Below, piece by piece: positions 8,161 to 17,169 of a stretch of 64,000 bases of DNA. The DNA is from Pacificispira sp965223125 (lineage in GTDB: Bacteria > Pseudomonadota > Alphaproteobacteria > UBA8366 > Aestuariispiraceae): NCBI GenBank assembly GCA_965223125.1, contig OZ244984.1, positions 3,162,001 to 3,226,000 on the forward strand, read 5' to 3'. A model generated the notes under the pieces. That model was given only the letters and a program-made list of their open reading frames with translations, had not been told where the DNA came from and ran no database searches. Made by a program: the position numbers and the translations under genes. Every line of letters starts with the position of its first letter. Within the stretch, counting starts at the first letter, position 1.

Positions 8161-9138
8161 TCAGGCCTGTTCGTCATCCAGATTCGCAGGGTGGCTCTTT
8201 TGGCGAAGGGGGGTCAGGATCCATCGCGCGGGGCGTCCATCCAGAGCCGCCAGGCCAAGGCCAATCATTGCCATGCCAAATATTTCGTTTTTCTGCAGGG
8301 TCTCTCCCAGCATCAGCACGCCCAGCAGGATTGCCGTGACCGGGACCAGAAAGGTAACCAGTGCCAGATTGGTTGCCCCCGCAGTGGCGAGAATCCTGAA
8401 ATAGAGCAGATAGGCCCCCGCTGTGCACAGGGCGGCAAGGGCGATGAGGGCGAGGATCGCATCCATGGACGGCACCGGCAGGGTCCAGGGGCGGTCCACG
8501 ATCAGCATCATGGGTACCAGCAGGCAAGTCGAGGCGATGACCTGTCCGGTCGCCGTCGCCATGGGGGACAGCCCGAGTGTCCGGAAGCGTCGCCCGAACA
8601 CACCCGCGAAAGCGTAGGAAAGGGCGGCGGCGACACAGGCGGTCTGGGCCAGAATGGCGACACCCAGTTCTGCCAGGGCTTCGCCCCCAATCATCACGCA
8701 GACCCCGATCAATCCGATCACCACACCGGTTGAGCGCGCAGGTGTCAGCCGCTCGTCACTGGTCAGGAAATGGGCAACGACGACGGTGAAGAGGGGTGTC
8801 GTCGCATTCAGGATCGCGGCAAGGCCGGAGGCGATGTGGGATTGTCCCCAGACGATCAGCGAGAACGGGATTGCATTGTTCAACAGCCCCATCACGAGGA
8901 ACGCGGTCCAGATCACTGGATCACGGGACAGCGTTTGCCCGCGCAGCCTGAGGACGGCAAATAGGATCAGGGCGGCGATCCCGACCCGACAGGCGACGAT
9001 GGTGAAGGGCGGAACCGCTGCAAGGGCGATTTCCACGAAAAAGAACGATCCGCCCCAGATCGCGGCAAGGGTCAGGATCATGCCCCATTCCCGCAAATTC
9101 ATGGGCGGACGACCGGGGGTCGGAACTGGCAGGCTCAT
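8161..9138 (-). CDS. EamA/DMT-family transporter
   Basis: About 325 residues with roughly ten hydrophobic segments in two homologous halves, starting with WGMILTLAAIWGGSFFFVE, the typical EamA first helix. Further signatures are NNAIPFSLIVWGQ in the first half and LYFRILATAGATNLAL plus FLVPVTAILLGVLMLGE in the second. Members export amino acids or other metabolites through the inner membrane; substrate unknown. The frame is open for 66 codons upstream, but that part reads as non-coding and overlaps the gap terminator, so the start at 9138 is preferred. Confidence 0.85.
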   Translation of the reverse strand: MSLPVPTPGRPPMNLREWGMILTLAAIWGGSFFFVEIALAAVPPFTIVACRVGIAALILFAVLRLRGQTLSRDPVIWTAFLVMGLLNNAIPFSLIVWGQSHIASGLAAILNATTPLFTVVVAHFLTSDERLTPARSTGVVIGLIGVCVMIGGEALAELGVAILAQTACVAAALSYAFAGVFGRRFRTLGLSPMATATGQVIASTCLLVPMMLIVDRPWTLPVPSMDAILALIALAALCTAGAYLLYFRILATAGATNLALVTFLVPVTAILLGVLMLGETLQKNEIFGMAMIGLGLAALDGRPARWILTPLRQKSHPANLDDEQA

Positions 9139-9227
9139 CGGGATATGTCCGTGAAGGAGGGATGAAGAACCGGGATTATGGCAATATCCGCAGCTCACGA
9201 CACCCGAAACTTGCGCCCAATAGCAAA

Positions 9228-9251
9228 GGCCCCCCGATTTACCGGGAGGCC
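9228..9251 (-). terminator. intrinsic terminator after gap
   Basis: On the minus strand a 9-bp stem (GGCCTCCCG with CGGGGGGCC, one G-U pair) with a loop of about 6 nt is followed by TTTGC. It lies 27 bp past the gap stop codon. Confidence 0.65.
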
Positions 9252-9278
9252 CTGCAGGTTCTCTTATTTTGGGACAGT

Positions 9279-10289
9279 TCAGCCCAGCTTGCCTATTGCG
9301 ACGGCGGTATCCGACATCCGGTTGGAGAAACCCCATTCGTTGTCGTACCAGCTCAACACCCGAACCAGGGTGCCGTCCACGACCTGGGTCTGGGTCAGGT
9401 CGAAGACCGAGCTTGCTTGGTTATGATTGAAGTCGGTGGAGACCAGCGGCTCATCATTGGTGACAAGGATGCCCTTCAGCGGACCGGACGCAGCGGCTTC
9501 CTGAATGGCGGCGTTGATGGCCTTTGCATCGGTCGGCTTGGACGCATCGAATTTAAGGTCGATCAGCGAGACATTGGCCGTGGGCACACGCACCGAGGTA
9601 CCGTCCAGCCTGCCGTTCAGTTCCGGCAGGACGAGACCCACCGCCTTGGCTGCGCCGGTCGAGGTCGGGATCATCGACAGGCTGGCAGCGCGCGCCCGGC
9701 GGGGATCGCTGTGCAGCGTATCGACGGTACGCTGATCGCCGGTGAAGGCATGGATCGTCGTCATGAAGCCACGCTCGATCCCGACCGCCTTGTTCAAAAC
9801 CGCCGCGACGGGGGCCAGACAGTTGGTGGTGCAGGAGGCGTTGGAAATCACCGTATGCTCCGCCTTCAGGCTGCCTTCGTTGACGCCGTAGACAATGGTT
9901 GCATCGGCACCCGTGCAGGGCGCTGAGACCAGGACACGCTTCGCGCCGGCTTTCAGATGCGCCGATGCCGAGTCCTTCGAGGTGAAGATGCCGGTGCATT
10001 CCAGTGCGACGTCGATGTTCAGTTCTGCCCAGGGCAGTTCCTCCGGATTGCGGATCGATGTCACCTTGATCTTGCCCGCGCCCAGATCCATCCAGTCCTC
10101 GCCGGTCGTGACTGTGCCGGGGAAGCGGCCGTGGACGCTGTCATATTTCAGCAGATGGGCATTGGCCTCGACCGAACCCAGATCATTGATCGCGACGAAT
10201 TCGATGTCTTTCCGCCCGGCTTCCATCGCCGCGCGCAGAACCAACCGGCCAATCCGACCGAACCCGTTAATCGCAACCCGCACCGCCAT
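9279..10289 (-). CDS. gap: glyceraldehyde-3-phosphate dehydrogenase, type I
   Basis: The product of 336 residues starts MAVRVAINGFGRIGR, the NAD-binding Rossmann motif, and contains SNASCTTNC with the catalytic cysteine, followed by the usual HAFTGDQRT segment. It ends with SWYDNEWGFSNRM. It converts glyceraldehyde-3-phosphate to 1,3-bisphosphoglycerate. The start is ATG 10289 with AAGGAG 8 bp upstream; a GTG three codons earlier is less likely. It lies downstream of tkt on the same strand, 74 bp away, a common alphaproteobacterial arrangement of central carbon genes. Confidence 0.97.
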   Translation of the reverse strand: MAVRVAINGFGRIGRLVLRAAMEAGRKDIEFVAINDLGSVEANAHLLKYDSVHGRFPGTVTTGEDWMDLGAGKIKVTSIRNPEELPWAELNIDVALECTGIFTSKDSASAHLKAGAKRVLVSAPCTGADATIVYGVNEGSLKAEHTVISNASCTTNCLAPVAAVLNKAVGIERGFMTTIHAFTGDQRTVDTLHSDPRRARAASLSMIPTSTGAAKAVGLVLPELNGRLDGTSVRVPTANVSLIDLKFDASKPTDAKAINAAIQEAAASGPLKGILVTNDEPLVSTDFNHNQASSVFDLTQTQVVDGTLVRVLSWYDNEWGFSNRMSDTAVAIGKLG

Positions 10290-10363
10290 GATCGTCACTC
10301 CTTTTCTTTGGTCGTCTTGTTGTATTCAGGGTGTTTCCCCTGTCGAGAATCCTTAGCCGGGGA

Positions 10364-12361
10364 TCACAGCCGCGCCAGGGCGGCCCGGACCAGTGCATCA
10401 GCAGTAATCCCAAAATGCTCATACAGCTCCTCCGCCGGGCCGGATGCACCGAACCCTTCCATGCCGATGAACTGTCCGTCGAGGCCCAGATATCTGTCCC
10501 AGCCCTGACGGATCGCGGCTTCGATCCCGATGCGGATTGCGCCATAGCCCAGCACGCCTTCGCGATAGGCGGCATCCTGTTTGTCGAACAGTTCGAAACA
10601 GGGCATCGAGACGACGGCGGTGCCGACGCCTTCCGCTTCCAGTCTGGTCCGGGCGGCGACCGCGATTTCAACTTCAGAGCCGGTGGCGATCAACGTTACC
10701 TGGCGCGGTCCAGCGGCGGCCTCCAGCATGACATAACCGCCGCGCGCGCAGAGGTTTTCATCAAGCGGTACGGTACGGATCGTCGGCAGGCCCTGCCGCG
10801 TCAGCGCCAGGATGGACGGTGTGGTCCGCGAATGCAGCGCCAGTGCCCAGCATTCGGCGACTTCCACCGCATCACAGGGTCGGAAGACCTGCAGGTTCGG
10901 GATCGCACGAAGGGCGGCCAGATGTTCCACCGGCTGATGCGTCGGCCCGTCTTCGCCAAGCCCGATGGAATCATGGGTCATGACATAGACGACCCGCTGC
11001 TGCATCAGCGCAGACAGGCGGATCGAGGGGCGGCAATAATCGGTGAAGACAAGGAAGGTGCCGCCATAGGGAATGACGCCGCCATGCAGGGCCATGCCGT
11101 TCATCACGGCGGCCATCGCATGTTCACGAACGCCGTAATAGATATAGCGGCCTGAGAAATCCCCTGTCTTGATGGGGGCGGTGGCCGGGGTTTTAGTATT
11201 GTTCGACCCGGTCAGGTCCGCCGATCCGCCGATCATTTCCGGGATGATATCGGTCAGAACTTCCAGTGCCTTCTGGGAGGATGCACGGGTCGCCAGCTTC
11301 GGTGCGTCTTCCGACAGTTTCTTCTTGTATTTCGTCAGCGTGACTTCCCACCCGTCCGGCAGGTCGCCCGCGATGGCGCGCAGGAATCCGTCACGGGTAG
11401 TAGATTCTTTGGCGGCCAGTTTCGCGTCCCAGGCGGTGCGCTGTTTCGCACCGCGACCCCCGGCCTTGCGCCAGGTGGTCAGGATATCGGTTGGGATTTC
11501 ATAAGGCTCTGCCGTCCAGCCAAGTGCCGCGCGGGTGCCCGCGATTTCATCCTTGCCCAGGGGCGCACCATGGCTGCCTGATGTTCCGGCCTTTTTCGGT
11601 GCGCCATAACCGATTGTCGTCTTGCAGGCAATCAGCGAGGGCTTGTTGGTGCGCTTTGCAGCCTTGATCGCTTTTTCGACAGCGTCGGCATCGTGCCCGT
11701 CGACACTGCGGACATCCCAGCCGGAGGCCTTGAATCGTGCGGTCTGATCGTCGGAAACGGACAGCGATGTCGGGCCGTCAATGGAAATGCCGTTATCGTC
11801 GAACAGCACGATCAGCTTGGACAGGTTCAGATGCCCGGCCAGAGAGATGGCTTCATGGCTGATCCCTTCCATCAGGCAGCCGTCGCCTGCGATGACATAG
11901 GTATGGTGATCAATCAGATCATCACCAAAGCGTGCAGCGGCTAGGCGTTCGGCCAGCGCCATCCCGACCGCATTCGCCAGTCCCTGACCCAGCGGGCCGG
12001 TCGTGGTTTCGATCCCGGAGGCATGGCCATATTCCGGATGACCCGCCGTCTTTGCGCCCAGCTGGCGGAAATTTTTCAGGTCGTCCAGGCTCATATCTTC
12101 ATAGCCGGTGAGGTAGAGCAGCGCATAGAGCAGCATCGAGCCATGCCCGGCGGAGAGCACGAAACGGTCCCGATCCGGCCAGTTCGGGGCTTTCGGATCA
12201 AATTTCAGGAATTTCGTGAACAGCACGGTGGCGACGTCGGCCATTCCCATCGGCATGCCGGGATGACCGGAATTCGCCCGCTCCACGCTGTCCATGGCAA
12301 GTGCCCGAATGGCATTGGCCATGGGGGAGGGGGAGGGTTTGGCTTTTTGTGCGGTCGACAT
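10364..12361 (-). CDS. tkt: transketolase
   Basis: The 665-residue protein contains the thiamine diphosphate motif GDGCLMEG, the early AGHGSMLLYALLYL segment with a catalytic histidine, and the pyrimidine-domain segment GVREHAMAAVMNGMALHGG. It moves two-carbon units between sugar phosphates in the pentose phosphate pathway. The start is placed at ATG 12361 (MSTAQKAKPS), just before the conserved MANAIRALAMDSVERA; the 24 extra upstream codons have no ribosome-binding site. It faces the zapA gene group divergently, with gap downstream. Confidence 0.96.
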   Translation of the reverse strand: MSTAQKAKPSPSPMANAIRALAMDSVERANSGHPGMPMGMADVATVLFTKFLKFDPKAPNWPDRDRFVLSAGHGSMLLYALLYLTGYEDMSLDDLKNFRQLGAKTAGHPEYGHASGIETTTGPLGQGLANAVGMALAERLAAARFGDDLIDHHTYVIAGDGCLMEGISHEAISLAGHLNLSKLIVLFDDNGISIDGPTSLSVSDDQTARFKASGWDVRSVDGHDADAVEKAIKAAKRTNKPSLIACKTTIGYGAPKKAGTSGSHGAPLGKDEIAGTRAALGWTAEPYEIPTDILTTWRKAGGRGAKQRTAWDAKLAAKESTTRDGFLRAIAGDLPDGWEVTLTKYKKKLSEDAPKLATRASSQKALEVLTDIIPEMIGGSADLTGSNNTKTPATAPIKTGDFSGRYIYYGVREHAMAAVMNGMALHGGVIPYGGTFLVFTDYCRPSIRLSALMQQRVVYVMTHDSIGLGEDGPTHQPVEHLAALRAIPNLQVFRPCDAVEVAECWALALHSRTTPSILALTRQGLPTIRTVPLDENLCARGGYVMLEAAAGPRQVTLIATGSEVEIAVAARTRLEAEGVGTAVVSMPCFELFDKQDAAYREGVLGYGAIRIGIEAAIRQGWDRYLGLDGQFIGMEGFGASGPAEELYEHFGITADALVRAALARL

Positions 12362-12488
12362 GGCTTTGGGGTCGTTCCTGTCTGAAGGGTCGGGAAGCGG
12401 CGGCAACATGCCGAGGCGGACCCATCGGGTCAACCGATTCGTGCCGGAATTATCCCCGAATACCGCACTGAACCGCCAATAGGCGCGG

Positions 12489-12517
12489 TTGACGCTCTGC
12501 CGGAACTTGCCCTAGGG
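12489..12517 (+). promoter_or_regulatory. possible promoter for the zapA gene group
   Basis: TTGACG and CTAGGG are separated by 17 bp, 43 bp upstream of the first gene of the zapA group. The -10 box is weak but typical of GC-rich alphaproteobacterial promoters. Confidence 0.35.
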
Positions 12518-12559
12518 TCCAACATGCGTGATCGTTCCGATATATCCGAGGCTGAGCCC

Positions 12560-12853
12560 ATGACAGACCCTGACCTTCAAGACGCCCTGAATTCAGCGTT
12601 GCGGCGGCTTGAACACGCGCTGGAGGCGCGGCTTTTGCGATCCGCCCCGACCGTCGAGATGGTGTCGGCAGCCGATACCGGTGAAATCGAGTCGCTGCGC
12701 ACCCGGCTGCTGGCGGCGGAGGCGGAGATCGAACGGTTGCAAGGCGCACTGGATCAGGCCAATGCGCGTCGGTCCGCCGCGCTGAAAAAAGTGGATCAGG
12801 CGGTGGGACAGGTCGATGACCTGCTCTCCGCCCTCGAACCGGAAGTGATGTGA
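12560..12853 (+). CDS. small coiled-coil protein upstream of zapA (DUF4164-like)
   Basis: The 97-residue product from ATG 12560 (GAGG about 8 bp upstream) is almost entirely helical, with a heptad pattern across IESLRTRLLAAEAEIERLQ and ARRSAALKKVDQAVGQVDDL. Small coiled-coil genes of this kind precede zapA in many alphaproteobacteria and have been grouped as DUF4164; a link to cell division is inferred from position only. It ends 7 bp before zapA, so the two are co-transcribed. An in-frame ATG at 12524 is possible but lacks a ribosome-binding site. Confidence 0.7.
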   Translation: MTDPDLQDALNSALRRLEHALEARLLRSAPTVEMVSAADTGEIESLRTRLLAAEAEIERLQGALDQANARRSAALKKVDQAVGQVDDLLSALEPEVM

Positions 12854-12860
12854 GGCGGCG

Positions 12861-13259
12861 ATGGCGGAAGTAACGATCATGATCAACGGGCGTCCGCATA
12901 CGGTCGCCTGCGAAGACGGACAGGAACCGCGTTTGCACGAACTGGCCTCCACTCTGGATGCGGAGGTCCGGGGGATCGCCTCCGCCATCGGACAGATCGG
13001 GGATTCGCGCCTGCTGGTGATTACCGGTCTGTCGCTGGTTGACCGGATGAAGGATCTGGAGGGGGACCGGCCCGCCGGTCGGGGGAACACGGCTCCGGCG
13101 GCTGACCGGTCAGCGGAAATCGCGGCTGCCGAGGAACGGGCCACTGCCGCCGAAACCCGGGCGGTGCGGGCCGAGGAGAAGGCAGTGGTGCTGGCCCGGC
13201 AACTGGCGGACGCGACAAAGCGTATCGATACCCTTGCTGCGGGCCTGGAAGAGGCCTAA
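12861..13259 (+). CDS. zapA: cell division protein ZapA
   Basis: The 132-residue protein opens with VTIMINGRPHTVACEDGQE, the ZapA globular head motif, and continues with SRLLVITGLSLVDRM. The C-terminal half (about 65-130) is an Ala/Glu/Arg-rich coiled coil that is longer than in E. coli ZapA. ZapA binds FtsZ and bundles protofilaments at the division site. GAGG lies 5 bp before the ATG. The zapA - 6S RNA - fthC order that follows is widely conserved in proteobacteria. Confidence 0.9.
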   Translation: MAEVTIMINGRPHTVACEDGQEPRLHELASTLDAEVRGIASAIGQIGDSRLLVITGLSLVDRMKDLEGDRPAGRGNTAPAADRSAEIAAAEERATAAETRAVRAEEKAVVLARQLADATKRIDTLAAGLEEA

Positions 13260-13314
13260 ATATCGGATGGGCGCGCCTGCACCGCGCGTGAAGTCGATAT
13301 TGTGTCCCGGGGGC

Positions 13315-13320
13315 TATAAT
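13315..13320 (+). promoter_or_regulatory. -10 box of the 6S RNA promoter
   Basis: A perfect TATAAT lies about 6-8 bp upstream of the predicted 5' end of the 6S RNA. No good -35 box is visible at the standard distance. Confidence 0.6.
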
Positions 13321-13325
13321 CTCCT

Positions 13326-13450
13326 CTTGGGAACTGCCTCTGTCGGGATCTTGGTCCCGGTATTGCGGTGCCCACCTACACTTGTAGGCTCCAGAGGAAC
13401 AAAGATTCGGCCACGGCGGACGCGGACGTGCCCACTTCAGGTTTCGTGAG
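13326..13450 (+). ncRNA. ssrS: 6S RNA
   Basis: The stretch between zapA and fthC contains the alphaproteobacterial 6S-like blocks AACTGCCTCTG near the 5' end, GTGCCCACCTACA in the middle, CCAGAGGAAC, GCGGACGCGG, and CCCACTTCAGGTTTCG near the 3' end. These blocks can form a long, interrupted hairpin with an open central bubble. 6S RNA mimics an open promoter and sequesters sigma70 RNA polymerase in stationary phase. Position and the perfect TATAAT upstream support the call; the exact ends are estimates. Confidence 0.8.
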
Positions 13451-13496
13451 TTTCAGGTTTCGCAAAATTATTATCCCGACATGGATTGGCGTTTCT

Positions 13497-14132
13497 ATGG
13501 CCCGACCGGCAGACAGTGAGAATGACGACCTGGTCGCGGCAAAAGTTCTAGCCCGCAAGCAGGCCTCCGCCGCCCGGAAACGCGCGCGGGACGCCGCCGG
13601 ACCCGACGCCGCTGCGCGGCTGGCCAAGAACCTGACGTCCCGGATTGCACCGACCTCCGGCCAGATCGTCTCGGGTTTTCTGTCAATCGGCAGTGAGGTC
13701 GATCTCAGCGCGGCCTTTGCAGTATTGCGGGGCTTCGGCTGCCGGATATGTCTTCCCTGTGTGATCGCGCCGCGTACCCCGCTTGTTTTTCGGCTGTGGG
13801 ACGAGGGGGATGCGCTGATTGTGGAACCGTTCGGCACCCGCGCCCCGGCACCGGAGGCGCAGGTGGTTGATCCGGATATCCTGCTGGTGCCGTTGCTGGC
13901 CTTTGATCAGGCAGGTTATCGGCTTGGCTATGGTGGCGGCTTCTATGACCGCAGCCTTGAAGCCCTGAGGCAGAGGAAATCCGTCCTTGCCGTCGGGGTC
14001 GCCTTTGAGGGCCAGCGGGTCGATGCCGTGCCGCGCGGCCCGCACGACCAGCCACTGGACTGGGTCGTGACCGAGGCGGGGGCGTTCCAGCCTGATTTGA
14101 CTGGAATCGAGAGCGAAAGACCCATTCAATGA
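13497..14132 (+). CDS. fthC: 5-formyltetrahydrofolate cyclo-ligase
   Basis: The 211-residue product from ATG 13497 contains RKQASAARKRAR near the N-terminus and the ATP/folate-binding signature YRLGYGGGFYDRSL. It converts 5-formyl-THF to 5,10-methenyl-THF. A longer open frame from 13368 exists, but it overlaps the 6S RNA and its extra residues do not look like the family. It overlaps ymdB by 4 bp (ATGA). Co-location with ssrS is a conserved arrangement. Confidence 0.92.
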   Translation: MARPADSENDDLVAAKVLARKQASAARKRARDAAGPDAAARLAKNLTSRIAPTSGQIVSGFLSIGSEVDLSAAFAVLRGFGCRICLPCVIAPRTPLVFRLWDEGDALIVEPFGTRAPAPEAQVVDPDILLVPLLAFDQAGYRLGYGGGFYDRSLEALRQRKSVLAVGVAFEGQRVDAVPRGPHDQPLDWVVTEAGAFQPDLTGIESERPIQ

Positions 14133-14947
14133 AAGTGATGTTTCTCGGCGATATCGTCGGCAAGGCCGGGCGTGATGTCGTCCTGGCGGAAGTACCGCGC
14201 CTGCGCGACCAGCTTGTTCTTGATTTCGTTGTCGCCAATGGTGAGAACGCGACCCATGGCTTCGGCATTTCACCAAAGAACTGTGAGGAATTCTTCGACG
14301 CCGGGGTGGATGTCATTACCGGTGGCAATCACAGTTGGGACCGCGCCGAGATCCTGTCCTATATCGACGAGGAGCCCCGCCTGATGCGCCCAGCGAATTT
14401 CCCTTCCGGGACACCGGGCAAGGGGGTATCACTGTTCGATACGCAGCGGGGCGATAAACGTGTGCTGGTGATCAATGTGATGTGCCGCCTGTTCATGGAA
14501 CTGCTGGACAATCCCTTCGATGTTCTGGAAAAAGCCCTGCCGGAAGGGAATCCTGCCGCCGCAGGTTTCGACTGCGTGCTGGTCGACATGCATGGCGAGG
14601 CAACGTCGGAGAAATACGGCATCGGTCATTTCTGCGATGGGCGTGCCAGCCTGGTCGTCGGCACCCATACCCATGTGCCGACTGCGGATGCGCAGATTCT
14701 GGAGCACGGCACCGGCTATCAGACCGATGCGGGCATGTGCGGCGATTATGACAGCGTGATCGGCATGATGAAGGAAGCCTCCCTCGACCGCTTTCTGGGC
14801 CGCCTGCCGAAACCCCGAATGCAGCCCGCCGAGGGCATCGGAACCCTCTGCGGCACTGTGGTAGAAACCGACCCGAAAACCGGCCTCGCGCTCCGCGTAC
14901 AGCCGATCCGCATCGGCGGCAGGCTCAGCCCCGCCTGGCCAGGGTGA
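14129..14947 (+). CDS. ymdB: YmdB-type (TIGR00282) metallophosphoesterase
   Basis: The 272-residue protein starts MKVMFLGDIVGKAGRD, followed by VVANGENATHGFG, TGGNHSWDR and TGTHTHVPTAD-type histidine motifs (here VVGTHTHVPTADAQ), together the metal ligands of the YmdB/DR1281 phosphodiesterase family. These enzymes hydrolyse 2',3'-cyclic nucleotides. Its start overlaps the fthC stop. In related genomes the next genes are commonly yebC and ruvC; here the Hachiman island follows instead. Confidence 0.9.
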   Translation: MKVMFLGDIVGKAGRDVVLAEVPRLRDQLVLDFVVANGENATHGFGISPKNCEEFFDAGVDVITGGNHSWDRAEILSYIDEEPRLMRPANFPSGTPGKGVSLFDTQRGDKRVLVINVMCRLFMELLDNPFDVLEKALPEGNPAAAGFDCVLVDMHGEATSEKYGIGHFCDGRASLVVGTHTHVPTADAQILEHGTGYQTDAGMCGDYDSVIGMMKEASLDRFLGRLPKPRMQPAEGIGTLCGTVVETDPKTGLALRVQPIRIGGRLSPAWPG

Positions 14948-15075
14948 CAGAGCCTGAGGAAATCGTTGGCACATGTCGGACAGCTTCAAACAGTTTCCAT
15001 CATTTAAGCTTTTTACAAGGTATGAGTTTCAGTCAATTTTCTAAACTCATGGAATTTCTTATATATTACAAAACC

Positions 15076-17169
15076 TTAATCTTGGTCCACTGTGATACCG
15101 TTGAAAAAAAACTTTATGACGTATTTATCGAACGAACTCAATGTTTCAACTGCTAGAACACTGGAAAGTCCAAGGTTTTGGAACGATTCCAGTGCACTAC
15201 CTAAATCAAAATCAGGTTCAGTGAAGTCAATGAGACCTGCCCTATGTATCTTCTTCGCGATCATACGTGGCAAACCATATTCCTCAAGGTGATAGACAGC
15301 GCCAGGCAGGAACGCATGGCTGAGCCTAGTAATGAAATTTGAGATATCAGTTTTTGGGTTAATAATTATTTTATAAAGTTCATTTGTATCATTCAGAAGA
15401 GCGGAAAGTTTGAAAGTAACTGCTCTTTCAATTTGAAAAAATTCTTCAATACCAATTTCATTTTTATCTAGTTCATTAAGAAGTATAGGTAATTCTTTCT
15501 GCCAATTAGATGCTAGCACTTTAGTAACCGTGATTACTTTTTTCCATGTGGTATCCCATCCGTTTGGCTTTAGCTTGACCACTTTGTATAGCATTCGCTC
15601 CCATTGATTTGGATCATTTGAATTGAAGTATCCGAATCCATTCCACTCATGTGGGTTTGAGTACATATCTCTGGCCAACTGTAGCAAAAATTCTGAGTCG
15701 CTATCTTGCAATAAGTTCTCACGTTTCAGGCGCGTGAAATTTTCTTCACCAATGAGATTGGACATGCTTTGTTTGTACTCTATTACTCGTTTGATTTGTT
15801 CGCTGGTTAGGCGATCCCTATCATACTCCTCATCAAGATCACCCAAAATCTGATCTGGAAATTCAATTTCTAACTGGGTATCTTTTTCCTCTGGTGGCGT
15901 GTCTAAAAGATAAATCTTACCAACAAAGTGTTTGAACATTCTACCTCCACGGCCAATAATATTCTTGTAGGTAAAATCTGTTAGGTTATTCCGCCCGATT
16001 TTACTTCGCCAGATGATTACGTTCTGTGCAGACGTGTTTACACCCTCGATGATGGATGAGGTTGATATTATACTGTCGAATCCCTTTTCATGTTCAAATA
16101 TTTTAACCTGCAATTGGCTAAGGCAACGGTGCATTCGCCCATTGTGGACTCCTACACCTCTTTCAACAAGGTCAGCTAGATCCCAGTCTTTGCGATAATT
16201 TTCTCGTAACCAACGAGCAAAATGCTTTGTATGTGGTCGATCAACGGGAGTCATTCGATCAATAATTATTTGCGTTACAGTTCTGATTTCAGAGTATGTA
16301 CCTGCGTAAATTAATGATTTCGCACTTCTAGGTGAGATTATTTGAATCAGATTCTCTTTCTTAAGGTCTTTATCACCATTTATTTCTTTATATAGATCAA
16401 ATTTCTCTAAATAGACAGTGTTGAATTTCAAAAACTCTAAAAATTCCATGTCCTGTGTGAATACGTTATTATTTATTTTTTTAATATTTGGTGCTAAATA
16501 ATATCTCTGTTCAGATTTTTGGGATAATTTCAGAATTGCCTTAATGAGGGATGGTGCACGCTCCTTATCATGTGTAATGCTAGATTTATAAAATTCATCG
16601 ACAACTAATAAGTCAATTTTTTTAATTCTGTTTAAATATCCGAAAACTCGTTCTTGAGGGAAAATAAAAATGTTATTATTACCTAATTTAGTATCTGGTG
16701 CGGTAATAATTGTATAATTTTGTGAAAATTTCTTAAATATTCTTCGTCGTGTTTCATCCATTAATGCAATGGTTGGAACAATTATCACTATAATTTTTGG
16801 TTTTTTTGCAGCAATAAATGCATCTATGATGAAACTTTTTCCAAAGCTCGTTGGCGCACTGACGGCAATATTTACCCCACTTAGGAGTTTCCCCAGCACG
16901 ATTGATTGCTCTCGGTGAAGTGTGGCAGTGCGCTTTCCAACATCAACGGCAAACGCTTCGTAGACATATTTTTGATCCCAGGACGCATTATCGAGTTGTA
17001 AATATGGGAAAAGACCAGTTGATCGTATGAGATGGTTCACCACAAGTGGATATGGTGTTTTCGAATCATCCATGTCACCAAGTAGCTTAATTAGAAGATT
17101 TCTTGCTGAAAGTTCATCCCCTGATGTTAGGAAGTCATTAATTTCTTGGCAAGTTGAGAAAATATCCAT
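15076..17169 (-). CDS. hamB: Hachiman system helicase HamB
   Basis: The 697-residue protein is a superfamily 2 helicase: Walker A SAPTSFGKSF (Gly110-Lys111), motif II VVDEFYKS (191-194 DEFY rather than DEAD/DEAH), motif V TSSIIEGVNTSAQN, and motif VI IIGRGGRMFKHFVGKIYLLD-like. In Hachiman, HamB senses DNA in complex with HamA and releases the nuclease upon phage infection or DNA damage. The ATG overlaps the hamA stop as TGATG, so the pair is translationally coupled. The length is somewhat shorter than large HamB proteins, and no C-terminal extra domain was recognised. Codon use is strongly AT-biased. Confidence 0.82.
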   Translation of the reverse strand: MDIFSTCQEINDFLTSGDELSARNLLIKLLGDMDDSKTPYPLVVNHLIRSTGLFPYLQLDNASWDQKYVYEAFAVDVGKRTATLHREQSIVLGKLLSGVNIAVSAPTSFGKSFIIDAFIAAKKPKIIVIIVPTIALMDETRRRIFKKFSQNYTIITAPDTKLGNNNIFIFPQERVFGYLNRIKKIDLLVVDEFYKSSITHDKERAPSLIKAILKLSQKSEQRYYLAPNIKKINNNVFTQDMEFLEFLKFNTVYLEKFDLYKEINGDKDLKKENLIQIISPRSAKSLIYAGTYSEIRTVTQIIIDRMTPVDRPHTKHFARWLRENYRKDWDLADLVERGVGVHNGRMHRCLSQLQVKIFEHEKGFDSIISTSSIIEGVNTSAQNVIIWRSKIGRNNLTDFTYKNIIGRGGRMFKHFVGKIYLLDTPPEEKDTQLEIEFPDQILGDLDEEYDRDRLTSEQIKRVIEYKQSMSNLIGEENFTRLKRENLLQDSDSEFLLQLARDMYSNPHEWNGFGYFNSNDPNQWERMLYKVVKLKPNGWDTTWKKVITVTKVLASNWQKELPILLNELDKNEIGIEEFFQIERAVTFKLSALLNDTNELYKIIINPKTDISNFITRLSHAFLPGAVYHLEEYGLPRMIAKKIHRAGLIDFTEPDFDLGSALESFQNLGLSSVLAVETLSSFDKYVIKFFFNGITVDQD

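Noticed and set aside
13368..13496. 43-codon N-terminal extension of fthC
   Set aside because: It overlaps the 6S RNA blocks and has no similarity to the cyclo-ligase family; ATG 13497 fits better.
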